A DNA stretch of 64,000 bases from Bifidobacterium crudilactis. GTDB lineage: Bacteria; Actinomycetota; Actinomycetes; Actinomycetales; Bifidobacteriaceae. The notes under the pieces are model-generated. The model saw nothing but the letters and a program-made list of their open reading frames with translations. It searched no databases and had not been told where the DNA came from. The stretch covers positions 680,634 to 744,633 of the forward strand of contig NZ_JHAL01000002.1 in NCBI RefSeq assembly GCF_000738005.1. Direction: 5' to 3'. How positions within the stretch are numbered: the stretch's first letter is position 1; every line of letters begins with the position of its first letter. Shown here piece after piece: positions 34,918 through 45,500 of this stretch. The translations under genes and the position numbers were made by a program.

Positions 34918-34925
34918 GTTTGCTG

Positions 34926-34951
34926 GCCGTCCCGGATTACGGGGCGGCCTT
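34926..34951 (+). terminator. Attenuator-like hairpin between rpsB and tsf
   Basis: Arms GGCCGTCCC and GGGGCGGCC with TTTA after the stem. It probably reduces but does not stop read-through into tsf. Confidence 0.6.
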
Positions 34952-34972
34952 TATCATCAGAGGAGAACATCA

Positions 34973-35821
34973 ATGGCAAAGATCACAGCCGCACTTATCA
35001 AAGAGCTTCGTGACGCCACGGGCGCTGGAATGATGGATGTGAAGAAGGCACTGACGGAGGCCGAAGGCGATGTTGCTCGTGCCAAGGAGATCATCAGGGC
35101 CAAGGGCATTCAGGCAGCCGGTGCGCGTGAGGGTCGTAAAGCCCAGGAAGGGCTTATCGCCTCAACCGTGAAGGACGATGCCGAGGGGCAGACGGCATAC
35201 GCCGTGGAGCTCAATTCCGAAACCGACTTCGTGGCCAAGACGCCGCAGTTCGTGGAGTTCGGTGACGAGGTCGTGGCGGATGTCGCCGAGGCCGGAGCCG
35301 CGACCGCCGATGAGGCGCTCAAGGCAGCATCGAAGGCCGGAACCGTGAACGACACCGTGGAGGAGGCTGGAGCCTTGTTCCACGAACATGTCAAGATGGG
35401 CCAGTTCGCCAAGGTTTCAGGACCGAAGGTCGAGATCTACGCTCATCACAAGTCCGTCGAGCTGCCTCCGTCGATCGTGGCGATCATCGCCACTGACGAG
35501 GCTGGTTCAAAGGTCGCCCACGAGGTTGCATTGCAGATTTCCGCGATGAGCCCCAAGTGGCTCAGCCGTGAGGATGTGCCTGCCGAGATTGTCGAATCGG
35601 AGCGTCGCGTCGCAACCGAGAAGTCCCTGGCCGAAGGCAAACCGGAGAAGATCGTTCCGAAGATCGTCGAAGGTCGTCTCAACTCCTTCTTCAAGGAAAC
35701 CGTGCTGCTCGAGCAGCAGTACGTCAAGGATTCCTCGCGAACCATCGCCGACCTGTTCAAGGAAGTCAACGGCCAGGCCGTGGCTTTCGCCCGTCTTGAG
35801 GTTGGCAAAGGCGAAGAGTGA
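34973..35821 (+). CDS. tsf: Translation elongation factor Ts
   Basis: 282-residue nucleotide-exchange factor for EF-Tu. Seen: N-terminal UBA-like domain KELRDATGAGMMDVKKAL, then the core TDFVAKTPQF and the segment AMSPKWLSREDVP. Length fits actinobacterial EF-Ts. GAGGAG precedes the ATG. It is cotranscribed with rpsB. Confidence 0.99.
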   Translation: MAKITAALIKELRDATGAGMMDVKKALTEAEGDVARAKEIIRAKGIQAAGAREGRKAQEGLIASTVKDDAEGQTAYAVELNSETDFVAKTPQFVEFGDEVVADVAEAGAATADEALKAASKAGTVNDTVEEAGALFHEHVKMGQFAKVSGPKVEIYAHHKSVELPPSIVAIIATDEAGSKVAHEVALQISAMSPKWLSREDVPAEIVESERRVATEKSLAEGKPEKIVPKIVEGRLNSFFKETVLLEQQYVKDSSRTIADLFKEVNGQAVAFARLEVGKGEE

Positions 35822-36199
35822 CGCCGAGATGCAGGAACTCCACCATCGAGAACCCTGCATCGCTGATGAATCTCGCTAAGTAGTCCGCATGTGCGGGGGT
35901 AACCGATATGGTCGCCCCCGCATTGCTGTGTGTCGGGCAGGCAATCGGCACCTCGTTCCAGTCGACGGTTGTTGCGTAGGGATTCTCCCTGGGGTTTGCG
36001 GCGGCTAGCGACCGGATTGTCGGCATTCCAGCGAGATGGTGATGTCGAAGATGACATCTGCTTCGGGAATCGCTGCATAACGGAAAGTCCGCAACACTGC
36101 GGTCTTCTCCGGGTCGTGTTTTGGTTAGACTATGTCTCCGTTCGTGTATATCCTGTTAGACGGTCTGCTAAGGACTTACAGTTATCAGAAAGGTTTCAT
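35822..36199. other. tsf-pyrH intergenic region
   Basis: 378 bases without a gene. It holds a GC hairpin (TGCGGGGG 35892-35899 with CCCCCGCA 35915-35922) that may end the tsf transcript, and upstream of pyrH a TAGACT -10-like box near 36125 followed by AGAAAGG at 36187-36193. Confidence 0.5.
35892..35922 (+). terminator. Hairpin after tsf
   Basis: Perfect 8-bp GC arms with a 15-base loop; the following sequence has few T, so efficiency is uncertain. Confidence 0.55.
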
Positions 36200-36946
36200 A
36201 TGACTGACACCGACCCGACCGTTCACACACGCAGAGTACTGCTAAAACTTTCTGGGGAGGCATTCGGCGGGGGTGCCGTTGGGGTGGACACCACCGTGGT
36301 TCGCAGAGTCGCGAGCGAAATCGAACTAGCCGCACGTCATGGTGTGCAGGTCGCCATCGTTGTCGGAGGTGGCAACTTCTTCAGGGGTGCCCAGTTGAGC
36401 CAGGCAGGCATAGACCGGTCCAGAGGCGATTATATGGGCATGCTCGGCACGGTTATGAACTGCCTGGCGCTTCAGGACTTCCTTGAGCAGGAGGGACAGG
36501 CGACGCGAGTGCAGACGGCCATCACCATGGGGCAGGTCGCAGAGCCCTATATACCACAAAAGGCGATTCGTCATCTCGAGAAGGGGCGTGTGGTCATTTT
36601 CGGTGCAGGTGCGGGAATGCCGTATTTCTCCACGGATACCGTGTCCATTCAGCGGGCGCTGGAGATTCACTGCGCCGAAGTTCTGATGGGCAAGAACGGA
36701 GTCGATGGCGTATACACAGCCGATCCACGCAAGGACAGCGAAGCCAGGATGTTCACTCAGCTGAGCTACAAACGTGCACTGGTCGACAACCTGGCCGTGA
36801 TGGATGCCTCGGCACTGTCCATGGCTCGGGACAACAACATGAGAATCAGAGTGTTTGGTCTTGAAGAACCCGGAAACGTGACCAAAGCGCTTGAGGGGGA
36901 CCAGATAGGCACCCTGGTGTGCGGCGGGGATTCCTTGACCAGATAG
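36200..36946 (+). CDS. pyrH: UMP kinase
   Basis: 248-residue bacterial-type UMP kinase, amino-acid-kinase fold. Seen: [43 protein letters not shown] and [13 protein letters not shown]. The chosen ATG follows AGAAAGG and removes a long non-family extension that is open upstream. It makes UDP for nucleic acid and cell-wall synthesis. Confidence 0.98.
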   Translation: MTDTDPTVHTRRVLLKLSGEAFGGGAVGVDTTVVRRVASEIELAARHGVQVAIVVGGGNFFRGAQLSQAGIDRSRGDYMGMLGTVMNCLALQDFLEQEGQATRVQTAITMGQVAEPYIPQKAIRHLEKGRVVIFGAGAGMPYFSTDTVSIQRALEIHCAEVLMGKNGVDGVYTADPRKDSEARMFTQLSYKRALVDNLAVMDASALSMARDNNMRIRVFGLEEPGNVTKALEGDQIGTLVCGGDSLTR

Positions 36947-37222
36947 CGTTTCGTCCGGACGGGGACGAGTTTCGTCGCCTCCAACAGATAACGAAGCCCG
37001 TTATGCCTCGGTATCCAAGAAAATTGCAGCACCGATTCTGCATGCGGCAGGCATGAAGCTTCGGTCCGAAACAACATCTGCCGTCAACGGATAGTCTCCG
37101 TTCGGCGTCAGAGCGAACAAGAGTGCATACTTAAAGCAGCGTTGCTGCGATGGCCCAGTCGCATTTACCCAGTCACATACACATCGTCAGATACACGCAG
37201 TCACAACACGAAGGAGTCAATA

Positions 37223-37777
37223 ATGGCGAAGGTCATAGAACAAGCCAAGGAACAGATGAACAAGTCCGTGGAGGCGACCAAGGAGAATTTTTCCGGGATT
37301 CGCACAGGAAGAGCGAATCCGGCGCTGTTCAACGGCATCGTCGTCGATTATTACGGAGCGCCGACGCCGTTGAAGGCTCTCGCATCCATCGGCGTACCCG
37401 AGCCTCGCACGCTCTCGGTGACACCGTTCGACGCTTCGCAGGCGGCTGCGGTGGAGAAGGCCATTCGTGATTCGGACCTGGGCGTCAACCCGAACAGGGA
37501 CGGCAATGTGATTCGCGTCGCTCTGCCGGAATTGACCGAAGAGCGCCGCAAGGAGTATGTGAAGCTGGCCAAGACCAAAGCCGAGGAAGGCAAGGTGGCC
37601 GTTCGCAATATCCGCCGCAAGACCAAGGAAGGCATCGAATCCTCCGTGAAGGATGGAGACCTTGGTGAAGATGAGGGCGACCGTCTGCAAAAAGACCTTG
37701 ATGCATTGACCAAGAAGGTCAGTGATCAGATCGACGAGCTGCTTGACGGCAAGCAGAAGGAAATTCTCGAGGTCTGA
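37223..37777 (+). CDS. frr: Ribosome recycling factor
   Basis: 184-residue factor that splits post-termination ribosomes with EF-G. Seen: RTGRANPALFNGIVVDYYGAPTPL, then LPELTEERRKEYVKLAK and NIRRKTKEGI, the three-helix bundle. ACGAAGGAG precedes the ATG. The order pyrH-frr-cdsA is a common core arrangement. Confidence 0.98.
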   Translation: MAKVIEQAKEQMNKSVEATKENFSGIRTGRANPALFNGIVVDYYGAPTPLKALASIGVPEPRTLSVTPFDASQAAAVEKAIRDSDLGVNPNRDGNVIRVALPELTEERRKEYVKLAKTKAEEGKVAVRNIRRKTKEGIESSVKDGDLGEDEGDRLQKDLDALTKKVSDQIDELLDGKQKEILEV

Positions 37778-37818
37778 GCTGTAAGGACAGAAGGATAGCG
37801 CAGGAGCGGAAGGCGACG

Positions 37819-38811
37819 ATGACGAATTCGGGAGATAGGCACGGCGAAGCCGAGGACGCGCTGCAATCCATCAACAAACGCACCGGCAGGAACATGCCCC
37901 AGGCCGTCGCCACGGGCGCGGTCCTGGTTGTGGTCATACTCGCGAGTCTGCTGATCAGGGTGGATGCTTTCGTCGTGCTGATCATGATATTCATGATTCT
38001 GGGGCTATGGGAGCTGCGTGTGGATTTCGCCACAGCCGGTCTGCACATACCCCTGCTGACGCTATGTCTGTGTTCCAGTGCTTCCCTTCTGCTCACCTAC
38101 TATGCTTCCGACCATCTGCTCGCCATGATGCTGTGCGTTATGGCGACGGTGCTGCTGGTGTGTCTGAGTGCATCCACGAGAATCAACATGGGTACCAGGG
38201 TTTCGGTCGCAGTGGCCAGGAAGCTCTCGAGTTCGGATTCCAATGCTCGCGTGGAATCCTCCTACAACAAGGCCGCAGTCGATGAGGGCGAGCACCAGAG
38301 TCGAATGAGCAACGTGGGCGCATCCCTCTTCACCGTTCTATATATCCCTCTGCTCGCATGCTTTCTGGTATTGCCTCTGACATTCGGGGGACATCCGGTC
38401 GCACATGCCTTCATGAGCATCTTTCTCCCGGCGCTCAGCGACATCGGTGGATTGTTCTTCGGTGCATGGTTCGGCAAACACAAGCTCTCTCCACGCATAT
38501 CCCCGAAGAAGTCTGTCGAGGGTCTGATAGGCTCCATGCTGTTCAGCACCGTGGGGGCTCTGTCGATTGTGGCGACCACTTACGACGCATCGCAATGGGC
38601 TTCGCGCTGGTGGGTTCCCGTTCTGCTCGGCATGATGACCGGGGTGGTCGGAACGTTCGGAGACCTCTGTGCGTCGATGCTCAAGCGCGATATCGGCATC
38701 AAGGGCATGGGCCATCTGCTGCGAGGTCACGGCGGTGTCCTGGACCGTGTCGATTCGATTCTGTTGGCTGCGCCCTTCATCGCGACGGTGCTGTTCATTA
38801 CGGGAATATAG
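37819..38811 (+). CDS. cdsA: Phosphatidate cytidylyltransferase
   Basis: 330-residue integral membrane enzyme that makes CDP-diacylglycerol from phosphatidic acid. Seen: about eight hydrophobic helices and the C-terminal signature SMLKRDIGIKGMGHLLRGHGGVLDRVDS split here as SMLKRDIGIKG and GHGGVLDRVDS. In most relatives the residues after KR…GIK are Asp and, before GHGG, Pro; here they are Gly and Arg. A Lys/Ser-rich loop of about 40 residues sits in the middle. It follows frr with 41 bases between. Confidence 0.93.
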   Translation: MTNSGDRHGEAEDALQSINKRTGRNMPQAVATGAVLVVVILASLLIRVDAFVVLIMIFMILGLWELRVDFATAGLHIPLLTLCLCSSASLLLTYYASDHLLAMMLCVMATVLLVCLSASTRINMGTRVSVAVARKLSSSDSNARVESSYNKAAVDEGEHQSRMSNVGASLFTVLYIPLLACFLVLPLTFGGHPVAHAFMSIFLPALSDIGGLFFGAWFGKHKLSPRISPKKSVEGLIGSMLFSTVGALSIVATTYDASQWASRWWVPVLLGMMTGVVGTFGDLCASMLKRDIGIKGMGHLLRGHGGVLDRVDSILLAAPFIATVLFITGI

Positions 38812-38834
38812 GGAGCATTCAGGGGAGAGTGACG

Positions 38835-40073
38835 ATGCAGGAAAGCACGACGATGGAGAATACCGACGATAGTGCGGAAGGCACTGCGGAAAACGGTGTC
38901 GAAAGTACTGTGGAAAGCGGCATCACGCCTGGCGGCGACAGCGGAGCCTTTCGCGATGTGCTGGCCAGCAACCACGTAAGAAGAGGCAAACCTCCAGTGC
39001 ATTTCGCCGACATGACGCCGGAAATGCGTCTGGAGGCAGCAAAAGCACTGAAATTGCCGAAGTTTCGAGTGAAGCAGCTCGCAAACCACTACTTCGAGCA
39101 CCTGTCCACCGATGCCGAGGGTTTCACCGATTTGCCCGCGGTCATACGAGCCAGCGTCGCCGAAAGCTTCTTCCCGACGCTTATCGAACCCATCGCCCAA
39201 CAGCAGGCTGATGAGGGCACAACCGTCAAAACCCTATGGAAACTGTTCGACGGAGCCGAAATTGAATCGGTGCTGATGCGCTATCCGAACAGGGCCACAT
39301 TGTGCATCTCGAGCCAGGTCGGATGCGGTATGGGATGCCCGTTCTGCGCCACAGGGCAGCTGGGACTGACCCGCAACATGTCGACCGGGGAGATCTTGGA
39401 ACAGGTGAGAATCGCCGCCGCGGCCATGCGCAACGGCGACATCGCCGGAGGTCCCGGAAGGCTGAGCAATGTCGTGTTCATGGGCATGGGGGAACCGATG
39501 GGCAATTACAGGGCCGTGGTGGCCGCCGTCCGTCAGATATGCACTCTTGCTCCCGGAGGCTTCGGTATTTCGGCTCGCAACATCACCATCTCCACGGTGG
39601 GTGTGGTGCCGGGAATCAGAAAACTCGCCCTTGAGGGATTGCCCATACGTCTGGCCGTGTCTTTGCATGCGCCAAGCGACGAGCTGCGCGACGAACTGGT
39701 ACCGATGAACAAGCGCTTCAACACGACAGCGGTACTGGATGCGGCCCACGACTATTTCATCGCCTCAAAACGCCGTGTCAGTATCGAGTACGCCCTGATG
39801 CGCGGCATCAACGACCAGGAGATTCATGCGAGGCAGCTGGCCAGAAGACTCAACCACTACGGGGACGACTGGGTGCATGTGAACCCGATCCCGCTGAATC
39901 CCATTGAAGGGTCGAAGTGGACGGCGTCAAAGCCCGAGGACGAGCGACGCTTTTTGGAGATACTGCACCAGGCAGGCATCGCGGCGACCCTACGTGACAC
40001 CCGTGGCTCCGAAATTGACGGAGCCTGCGGTCAGTTGGCGGCGAAGATGCAATCCCATCACCCGGCTGCCTGA
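38835..40073 (+). CDS. rlmN: 23S rRNA (adenine2503-C2) methyltransferase
   Basis: 412-residue radical-SAM enzyme that methylates A2503 of 23S rRNA and A37 of some tRNAs. Seen: 4Fe-4S motif CGMGCPFC, VVFMGMGEPMGNY, and the late Cys in RDTRGSEIDGACGQLA. The first 55 residues are a Glu/Ser-rich extension. AGGGGAG supports the ATG at 38835. Confidence 0.96.
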   Translation: MQESTTMENTDDSAEGTAENGVESTVESGITPGGDSGAFRDVLASNHVRRGKPPVHFADMTPEMRLEAAKALKLPKFRVKQLANHYFEHLSTDAEGFTDLPAVIRASVAESFFPTLIEPIAQQQADEGTTVKTLWKLFDGAEIESVLMRYPNRATLCISSQVGCGMGCPFCATGQLGLTRNMSTGEILEQVRIAAAAMRNGDIAGGPGRLSNVVFMGMGEPMGNYRAVVAAVRQICTLAPGGFGISARNITISTVGVVPGIRKLALEGLPIRLAVSLHAPSDELRDELVPMNKRFNTTAVLDAAHDYFIASKRRVSIEYALMRGINDQEIHARQLARRLNHYGDDWVHVNPIPLNPIEGSKWTASKPEDERRFLEILHQAGIAATLRDTRGSEIDGACGQLAAKMQSHHPAA

Positions 40074-40360
40074 TGCCTCTGTTTTTCGCTGTCTGATACC
40101 GGCCCTGCGCCGGTCTCATCATTATGGAAGGCCGTCCCGTCATCGCCGGTACGGGATGTCGCGCGGCGCTTGGTGCCACACACTTTCGCGAAGTAAGGTG
40201 CGCGTCTGCTGATGCGGTTATCCTGTTGAGTAGTCCACCGGAAGAACAAGCCGTCGTGCCGCGACAATCCAGGAATTCTGGACGTGGTCGGCATCCGCCT
40301 GTCTGAAGGCGGCCCATGCGGTTCGGGAATGGTCATGATACAAGATTTTGGAGGCATGAG

Positions 40361-41131
40361 ATGTCGCTTGCGGTCAGAGTGATCCCTTGTTTGGATGTCG
40401 ATTCAGGCCGCGTAGTGAAGGGCGTACATTTTGAAAACCTTCGTGATGCCGGTGACCCGGTGGAGCTGGCGACCGAATACTATCGGCAGGGCGCCGATGA
40501 GGTGACCTTCCTCGATGTGACGGCATCGACATCCCATAGAGGAACCATGGTGGATGTCGTCGGCAGGACGGCGGACACGCTGTTCATCCCGCTTACCGTA
40601 GGCGGAGGCGTCCGAAGTGTCGAGGATGTGGATTCGCTGCTGCGTTGCGGCGCGGACAAAATAGGCGTCAATACCGCTGCGATCAACGATCCCTCGTTGA
40701 TTGAGAGCATCGCCGACAGGTTCGGGTGTCAGGTGCTCGTGCTGTCTGTCGATGCGCGCAGAGAACGCGGTGAGCGGCACACGCAGTCGGGTTTCGAAGT
40801 CACCACGATGGGTGGCAGAAAAGCCACCGGTATCGATGCGATTTGGTGGGCGAAACGTGCCGAGGAACTCGGTGCGGGGGAGATCCTGCTGAATTCCATG
40901 GATGCCGATGGCACCGAGAACGGTTTCGATCTGGAGATGATTTCGGCGGTCAGGGCAGCTGTCTCGATTCCCATCATTGCCAGCGGCGGTGCCGGAAAGG
41001 TCGAAGACTTCCCTCCTGCGATAGCGGCTGGTGCCGATGCCGTATTGGCCGCATCGGTGTTCCACTACGGCAAGGTGACCATCGGCGAGGTCAAGAAATC
41101 CTTGAAGGCGGCAGGATATACCGTTCGCTGA
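40361..41131 (+). CDS. hisF: Imidazole glycerol phosphate synthase subunit HisF
   Basis: 256-residue TIM-barrel cyclase subunit of histidine synthesis. Seen: [16 protein letters not shown] with the catalytic Asp, [12 protein letters not shown], and the phosphate loop [12 protein letters not shown]. The start at 40361 gives the family N-terminus [12 protein letters not shown]. hisI follows after about 105 bases; the remaining his genes seen (hisE, hisG) are 7 kb away. Confidence 0.98.
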   Translation: MSLAVRVIPCLDVDSGRVVKGVHFENLRDAGDPVELATEYYRQGADEVTFLDVTASTSHRGTMVDVVGRTADTLFIPLTVGGGVRSVEDVDSLLRCGADKIGVNTAAINDPSLIESIADRFGCQVLVLSVDARRERGERHTQSGFEVTTMGGRKATGIDAIWWAKRAEELGAGEILLNSMDADGTENGFDLEMISAVRAAVSIPIIASGGAGKVEDFPPAIAAGADAVLAASVFHYGKVTIGEVKKSLKAAGYTVR

Positions 41132-41238
41132 AGGCGGCGGGCCCGGTCAGGGCAGTCAGTCGGATGACACAATGGTGCTGCAGAGACCCGGGCAGCGGGA
41201 TACGGTGTTCGAATAACCAACAGAAGGAACTCGACGAC

Positions 41239-41682
41239 ATGAGTGCGGATGGTATGACGGCGAAACACGATGAGACTTGCGAAGATGCGGTCTGCGACTC
41301 CGGGCAGACCTTGGACCCGGCAATAGCGAAGCGGCTGAAACTCGATGCCAAGGGATTGGTCGCCGCGGTCGTTCAGCAGTATGACACCAAAGAGGCCCTG
41401 ATGGTCGGATACATGAATGAGGAGGCCCTGAGGCGCACCCTGACTTCAGGTCGTGTGACCTTCTGGTCCAGGTCACGGCAGGAATACTGGCGCAAGGGTG
41501 ATACCTCCGGGCACGTCCAATACGTCAAAGGAGTGCATATCGATTGCGATGGTGACGCTTTGCTCATTTCCGTGGACCAGGTGGGTGCCGCCTGCCATAC
41601 CGGAGCGAGGTCATGCTTCGATGCGGGCGGAGTGCTGCCGAGCAAGGAAGGTTTCCGAAGCGCCGAAGAGGAGGTCATCTGA
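41239..41682 (+). CDS. hisI: Phosphoribosyl-AMP cyclohydrolase
   Basis: 147-residue zinc enzyme of histidine synthesis. Seen: [40 protein letters not shown], and the metal site DCDGDALL with the late [14 protein letters not shown] precedes the ATG. An N-terminal Cys/Asp-rich segment of about 35 residues is extra. The stop overlaps the trpE start (TGATG), so his and trp genes are coupled here. Separate from HisE, as in many actinobacteria. Confidence 0.96.
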   Translation: MSADGMTAKHDETCEDAVCDSGQTLDPAIAKRLKLDAKGLVAAVVQQYDTKEALMVGYMNEEALRRTLTSGRVTFWSRSRQEYWRKGDTSGHVQYVKGVHIDCDGDALLISVDQVGAACHTGARSCFDAGGVLPSKEGFRSAEEEVI

Positions 41683-43256
41683 TGGAGACTGAGAAGACTG
41701 CGGTCGACTGCGACGTCAGACAGCTGCGCTGGGGCGAGACCTGGCCGTCCAAGCAGGAGTTTCGCTCCCTCGCGGAGCAGGGATACCGGGTCCTGCCGGT
41801 GGTCAGAAGACTGCTCGGCGATGCCTTGACACCGGTAGGTTTCTATGCGCGTCTTGCCGCAGGACGCAGCGGTACCTTCATTCTGGAAACGGCCGAGCAT
41901 GGCGGTTCATGGAACAGGTATTCCTTCATCGGCGTCAATTCCATAGCCCAGCTGCGTTCGAATCATGGGCAGGCGAGCTGGCTTGGTCAGGTCCCGGTGG
42001 GCATCCCCGAGGAGGGGGATGTGATGGATGTCGCGCATCAGACGCTGAATATTCTCAAAGCGCCTGATGTCAAGGGGCTGCCGAGTCTGACCAGCGGTCT
42101 GGTCGGTACGGTCGGTTGGGATGCGATTCGGCATTGGGAGCCGACGCTGCGGGCGCAGGCTCCGGACGAGACAGGACAACCTGAACTGGCTTTGGCCCTC
42201 GCCACGGACATCGCGGTGGTCGATCATATGGATGGGTCCCTTTGGTTGATCGCGAATGCCGTGAACGCGGATGACAAGCCCACGAAAGTCGACGAGGCAT
42301 ATGATGCCGCGCTGGGCAGGCTCGACGTGATGCAGCGCGATGCCTCGAACAATGCAGCGGATCAGGTTGGCGTGAATGTCCTCGATAACGCGGTTCGCAA
42401 GCCTGAATTGAGATTCAGAACCGAAAAATCCGTGTATGAGCAATCCGTCGAGGCGGCGAAACGCCATATTGTTGACGGTGATGTGTTCCAGGTGGTGATC
42501 TCCCAACGTCTGGACCTCGATTCTCCGTCCCGTCCCTTTGACGTCTACCGCGTGCTGAGAACGCTCAATCCCAGTCCATACATGTATTTCTTCGCTCTGA
42601 CCGATGCTCAGGGCAGGGATTTCAATGTCATCGGTTCAAGCCCGGAGACACTGATCAAGGTTGAGCGAGGGCATGCCATGACCTTCCCGATTGCGGGGTC
42701 GCGTCCACGCGGCGTCACTCCCGAAGAGGATGAGCGTCTGGCCAAGGAACTGCTGGCCGATCCCAAGGAGCGCAGCGAGCACATCATGCTCGTCGACCTG
42801 TCCAGAAACGACCTTTCCCGGGTGTGCCTGCCGAGTTCGGTGGAGGTCGTATCGCTGATGGACATCAAACGCTTCAGCCATATCATGCACATTGCTTCCA
42901 CGGTTACCGGTCAGGTCAATCCTGAGCTGAGCACCTTCGATGTGTTCACTTCGGCCTTCCCTGCAGGAACATTGAGCGGCGCACCTAAACCGCGTGCTGT
43001 GGAGATCATCGACGAGATCGAGCTCGCTGACCGCGGCATATACGGCGGCACTGTGGGATATTTCGATTTTTCCGGCAATATGGATATGGCGATAGCGATA
43101 CGCACCGCATTCCTGCGCGATCACCAGGCCAGCGTACAGGCTGGTGCCGGAATCGTGTTGGACTCAGTTCCTGAAACGGAATGGCAGGAGACGAGGAACA
43201 AGGCCGAGGCGTCGGTGGAAGCGATTCAGATTGCGGCACAACTCGCCAGAGCATGA
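41682..43256 (+). CDS. trpE: Anthranilate synthase component I
   Basis: 524-residue chorismate-utilising enzyme that makes anthranilate with a glutamine amidotransferase partner (not in the window). Seen: FILETAEHGGSWNRYSFIGV (tryptophan feedback region), GSSPETLIKVERG, PIAGSRPRG, and MLVDLSRNDLSRV. It starts within the hisI stop. trpCB follows after 143 bases. Confidence 0.97.
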   Translation: METEKTAVDCDVRQLRWGETWPSKQEFRSLAEQGYRVLPVVRRLLGDALTPVGFYARLAAGRSGTFILETAEHGGSWNRYSFIGVNSIAQLRSNHGQASWLGQVPVGIPEEGDVMDVAHQTLNILKAPDVKGLPSLTSGLVGTVGWDAIRHWEPTLRAQAPDETGQPELALALATDIAVVDHMDGSLWLIANAVNADDKPTKVDEAYDAALGRLDVMQRDASNNAADQVGVNVLDNAVRKPELRFRTEKSVYEQSVEAAKRHIVDGDVFQVVISQRLDLDSPSRPFDVYRVLRTLNPSPYMYFFALTDAQGRDFNVIGSSPETLIKVERGHAMTFPIAGSRPRGVTPEEDERLAKELLADPKERSEHIMLVDLSRNDLSRVCLPSSVEVVSLMDIKRFSHIMHIASTVTGQVNPELSTFDVFTSAFPAGTLSGAPKPRAVEIIDEIELADRGIYGGTVGYFDFSGNMDMAIAIRTAFLRDHQASVQAGAGIVLDSVPETEWQETRNKAEASVEAIQIAAQLARA

Positions 43257-43399
43257 GGCTGTGTGCCTTAGAATAGGCGCATTCAGGCAGAAATCGTGCC
43301 TGTGAATCTGTGAGGGCGTGTGAAAGACGGCGGACGGAATCTCTGCTCCGCTCCGAACCACTCGCCATCCGTGAAGATGTATCAACAACAAGGAGCAAT

Positions 43400-45496
43400 A
43401 TGTCAGTACTCGACGACTTGGTGTCAGGGGCAGTGGAGGATCAGCGTCAGCGCGAGGAGCGCGTGTCGCTGGATTCATTGAAGCACCGGGTTCGTGAGCA
43501 GTGGCATAGTCCAAGGCCTGTTCTCGACATCCTGAAGTCCTCGACGTCCATACCTGTTATCGCGGAAATCAAACGAGCATCGCCGTCGAAGGGCCACCTT
43601 AGCGACATACCCGACCCGGCCGCTCTCGCGAAGGAATACGAGCGTGGTGGCGCCAGTGTCATATCCGTGTTGACGGAAGGCAGACGTTTTCTCGGGTCTT
43701 TTGCGGATTTGGACGCCGTCCGAGCCGCCGTGGATATCCCGGTGCTGAACAAGGATTTCATCGTCACCGACTATCAGATATGGGAGGCCAAGGCCCACGG
43801 CGCAGATTTGGTGCTGCTGATCGTCGCCGCCCTTGACGACGAGCAATTGCGTCATCTCCTCGACCTTGCGCATGAACTCGAGCTGACCGTGCTGGTTGAG
43901 ACCCATACCGCAGAGGAAATCCGTAGGGCTGTCGACGCCGGAGCCAAGGTCATCGGCATCAATGCGAGAAATCTCAAGGACCTTCACGTCGATGTGAGCA
44001 AATACAGCGAGCTCGCCGCAGACTTGCCCGACGATGTGGTACGAGTGGCTGAATCCGGAGTGTTCGGCTGCGTCGAGCTCGAAGATTATGCCCGTGCTGG
44101 AGCGGATGCTGTCCTGGTTGGCGAAGGCGTAGCGACTGCGGAGGATCACACGGCCGCAGTGCGTCGATTGGTGGAATGCGGTGAAAGGGTAATCATGTCA
44201 GAGCAACGTCCGTTGGAAACGCATCAGGGCCCCTATTTCGGACGCTACGGAGGCCGATTCGTCCCCGAGGCACTTATCGGTGCACTTGATGAACTCGAAA
44301 GGGTCTATGACGAAGCCAAGAACGATCCTGAATTCCAGGCTGAACTGAAGCGCCTGAACAGGGATTATGTGGGCAGGCCGTCCTGTCTGACCGAAGCGCC
44401 CCGTTTTGCCAAGCGGGTCAGCGACGAGGTCGGTTCAGAAGTGCGGGTGTTCCTCAAGCGTGAGGATCTCAACCATACCGGTGCCCACAAAATCAACAAC
44501 GCTCTCGGCCAGGCACTCCTGGTCAAACGCATGGGCAAGACCCGCGTGATAGCAGAAACGGGTGCCGGACAGCATGGTGTGGCCACAGCGACGGTGTGCG
44601 CTCTGTTGGGCCTCAAGTGTCGCATCTATATGGGGCAGATAGATGCCAGACGTCAGGCCTTGAACGTGGCACGAATGCGTCTTCTCGGAGCTGAAGTCGT
44701 CGAGGTGACTCAGGGTACCAAAATCCTCAAGGACGCCATCAACGAGGCCTTGCGCGACTGGGTCACCAATGTCGAGAACACCCATTACCTGCTGGGCACA
44801 GTGGCGGGCCCGCATCCTTTCCCCACGATGGTCAGGGATTTCCAGAAGATTATCGGAGAGGAGGCCAAGGAACAGCTGCAGTCGCAGTTCGGCATCGATC
44901 ACCCCGATGCCGTGGTGGCCTGCGTGGGCGGAGGCTCCAATGCCATCGGTGTGATGAACGCCTTCCTCGACGATGAACGCGTGGGTCTGTATGCGTACGA
45001 GGCTGGCGGGCACGGTCCGCAGACTCCCGACCACGCCATACGCCTCACCGAAGGCACCGGGCAGCTCGGAGTCTTCCAAGGGGCGAAATCCTATCTGCTC
45101 GAGACCAGCGAAGGGCAGACTCTGGATACCTATTCCATTTCGGCCGGACTGGATTACGCCTCCGTGGGGCCGGAGCACGCCTGGCTGAAGGACATCGGCC
45201 GTGTCCACTACGACTACGCGACCGACGACGAAGCGATGTCCGCCTTCGCGGATCTGTGCCGGACGGAAGGCATCATTCCGGCTCTGGAGTCCTCTCACGG
45301 GCTTGCGGGTGCGTACAAGGCGGCCCGAGATCTGATCGCCAAGGGCGTGAGCAAGCCGGTGATTCTGGTCAACGTTTCCGGCAGAGGAGACAAGGATGTG
45401 GCCACTGCGGGCAAGTGGTTCGGATATCTGACCGATGAGCAGAGCAAGGCCCTGGACGCCAACGGCGCCCACGGCAACAGCGTGGATGGAGAGTAA
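43400..45496 (+). CDS. trpCB: Fused indole-3-glycerol phosphate synthase / tryptophan synthase beta (TrpC-TrpB)
   Basis: 698-residue bifunctional protein. Residues about 1-262 are TrpC ([39 protein letters not shown]). From about residue 270 it is TrpB ([14 protein letters not shown], pyridoxal-phosphate Lys in [34 protein letters not shown]). There is no stop between. The junction keeps a ribosome-site-like GAAAGGG and an in-frame ATG at 44195. TrpC and TrpB steps are not adjacent in the pathway (TrpA lies between), so the fusion could help tether enzymes. AAGGAGC precedes the first ATG. Confidence 0.97.
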   Translation: MSVLDDLVSGAVEDQRQREERVSLDSLKHRVREQWHSPRPVLDILKSSTSIPVIAEIKRASPSKGHLSDIPDPAALAKEYERGGASVISVLTEGRRFLGSFADLDAVRAAVDIPVLNKDFIVTDYQIWEAKAHGADLVLLIVAALDDEQLRHLLDLAHELELTVLVETHTAEEIRRAVDAGAKVIGINARNLKDLHVDVSKYSELAADLPDDVVRVAESGVFGCVELEDYARAGADAVLVGEGVATAEDHTAAVRRLVECGERVIMSEQRPLETHQGPYFGRYGGRFVPEALIGALDELERVYDEAKNDPEFQAELKRLNRDYVGRPSCLTEAPRFAKRVSDEVGSEVRVFLKREDLNHTGAHKINNALGQALLVKRMGKTRVIAETGAGQHGVATATVCALLGLKCRIYMGQIDARRQALNVARMRLLGAEVVEVTQGTKILKDAINEALRDWVTNVENTHYLLGTVAGPHPFPTMVRDFQKIIGEEAKEQLQSQFGIDHPDAVVACVGGGSNAIGVMNAFLDDERVGLYAYEAGGHGPQTPDHAIRLTEGTGQLGVFQGAKSYLLETSEGQTLDTYSISAGLDYASVGPEHAWLKDIGRVHYDYATDDEAMSAFADLCRTEGIIPALESSHGLAGAYKAARDLIAKGVSKPVILVNVSGRGDKDVATAGKWFGYLTDEQSKALDANGAHGNSVDGE

Positions 45497-45500
45497 AGCG

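Noticed and set aside
35930..36199. Long N-terminal extension of PyrH
   Set aside because: Not family-like; AGAAAGG right before 36200 gives the usual UMP kinase start.
38358..38834. Extension of the RlmN frame back into cdsA
   Set aside because: It is the shifted reading of cdsA; AGGGGAG before 38835 sets the start.
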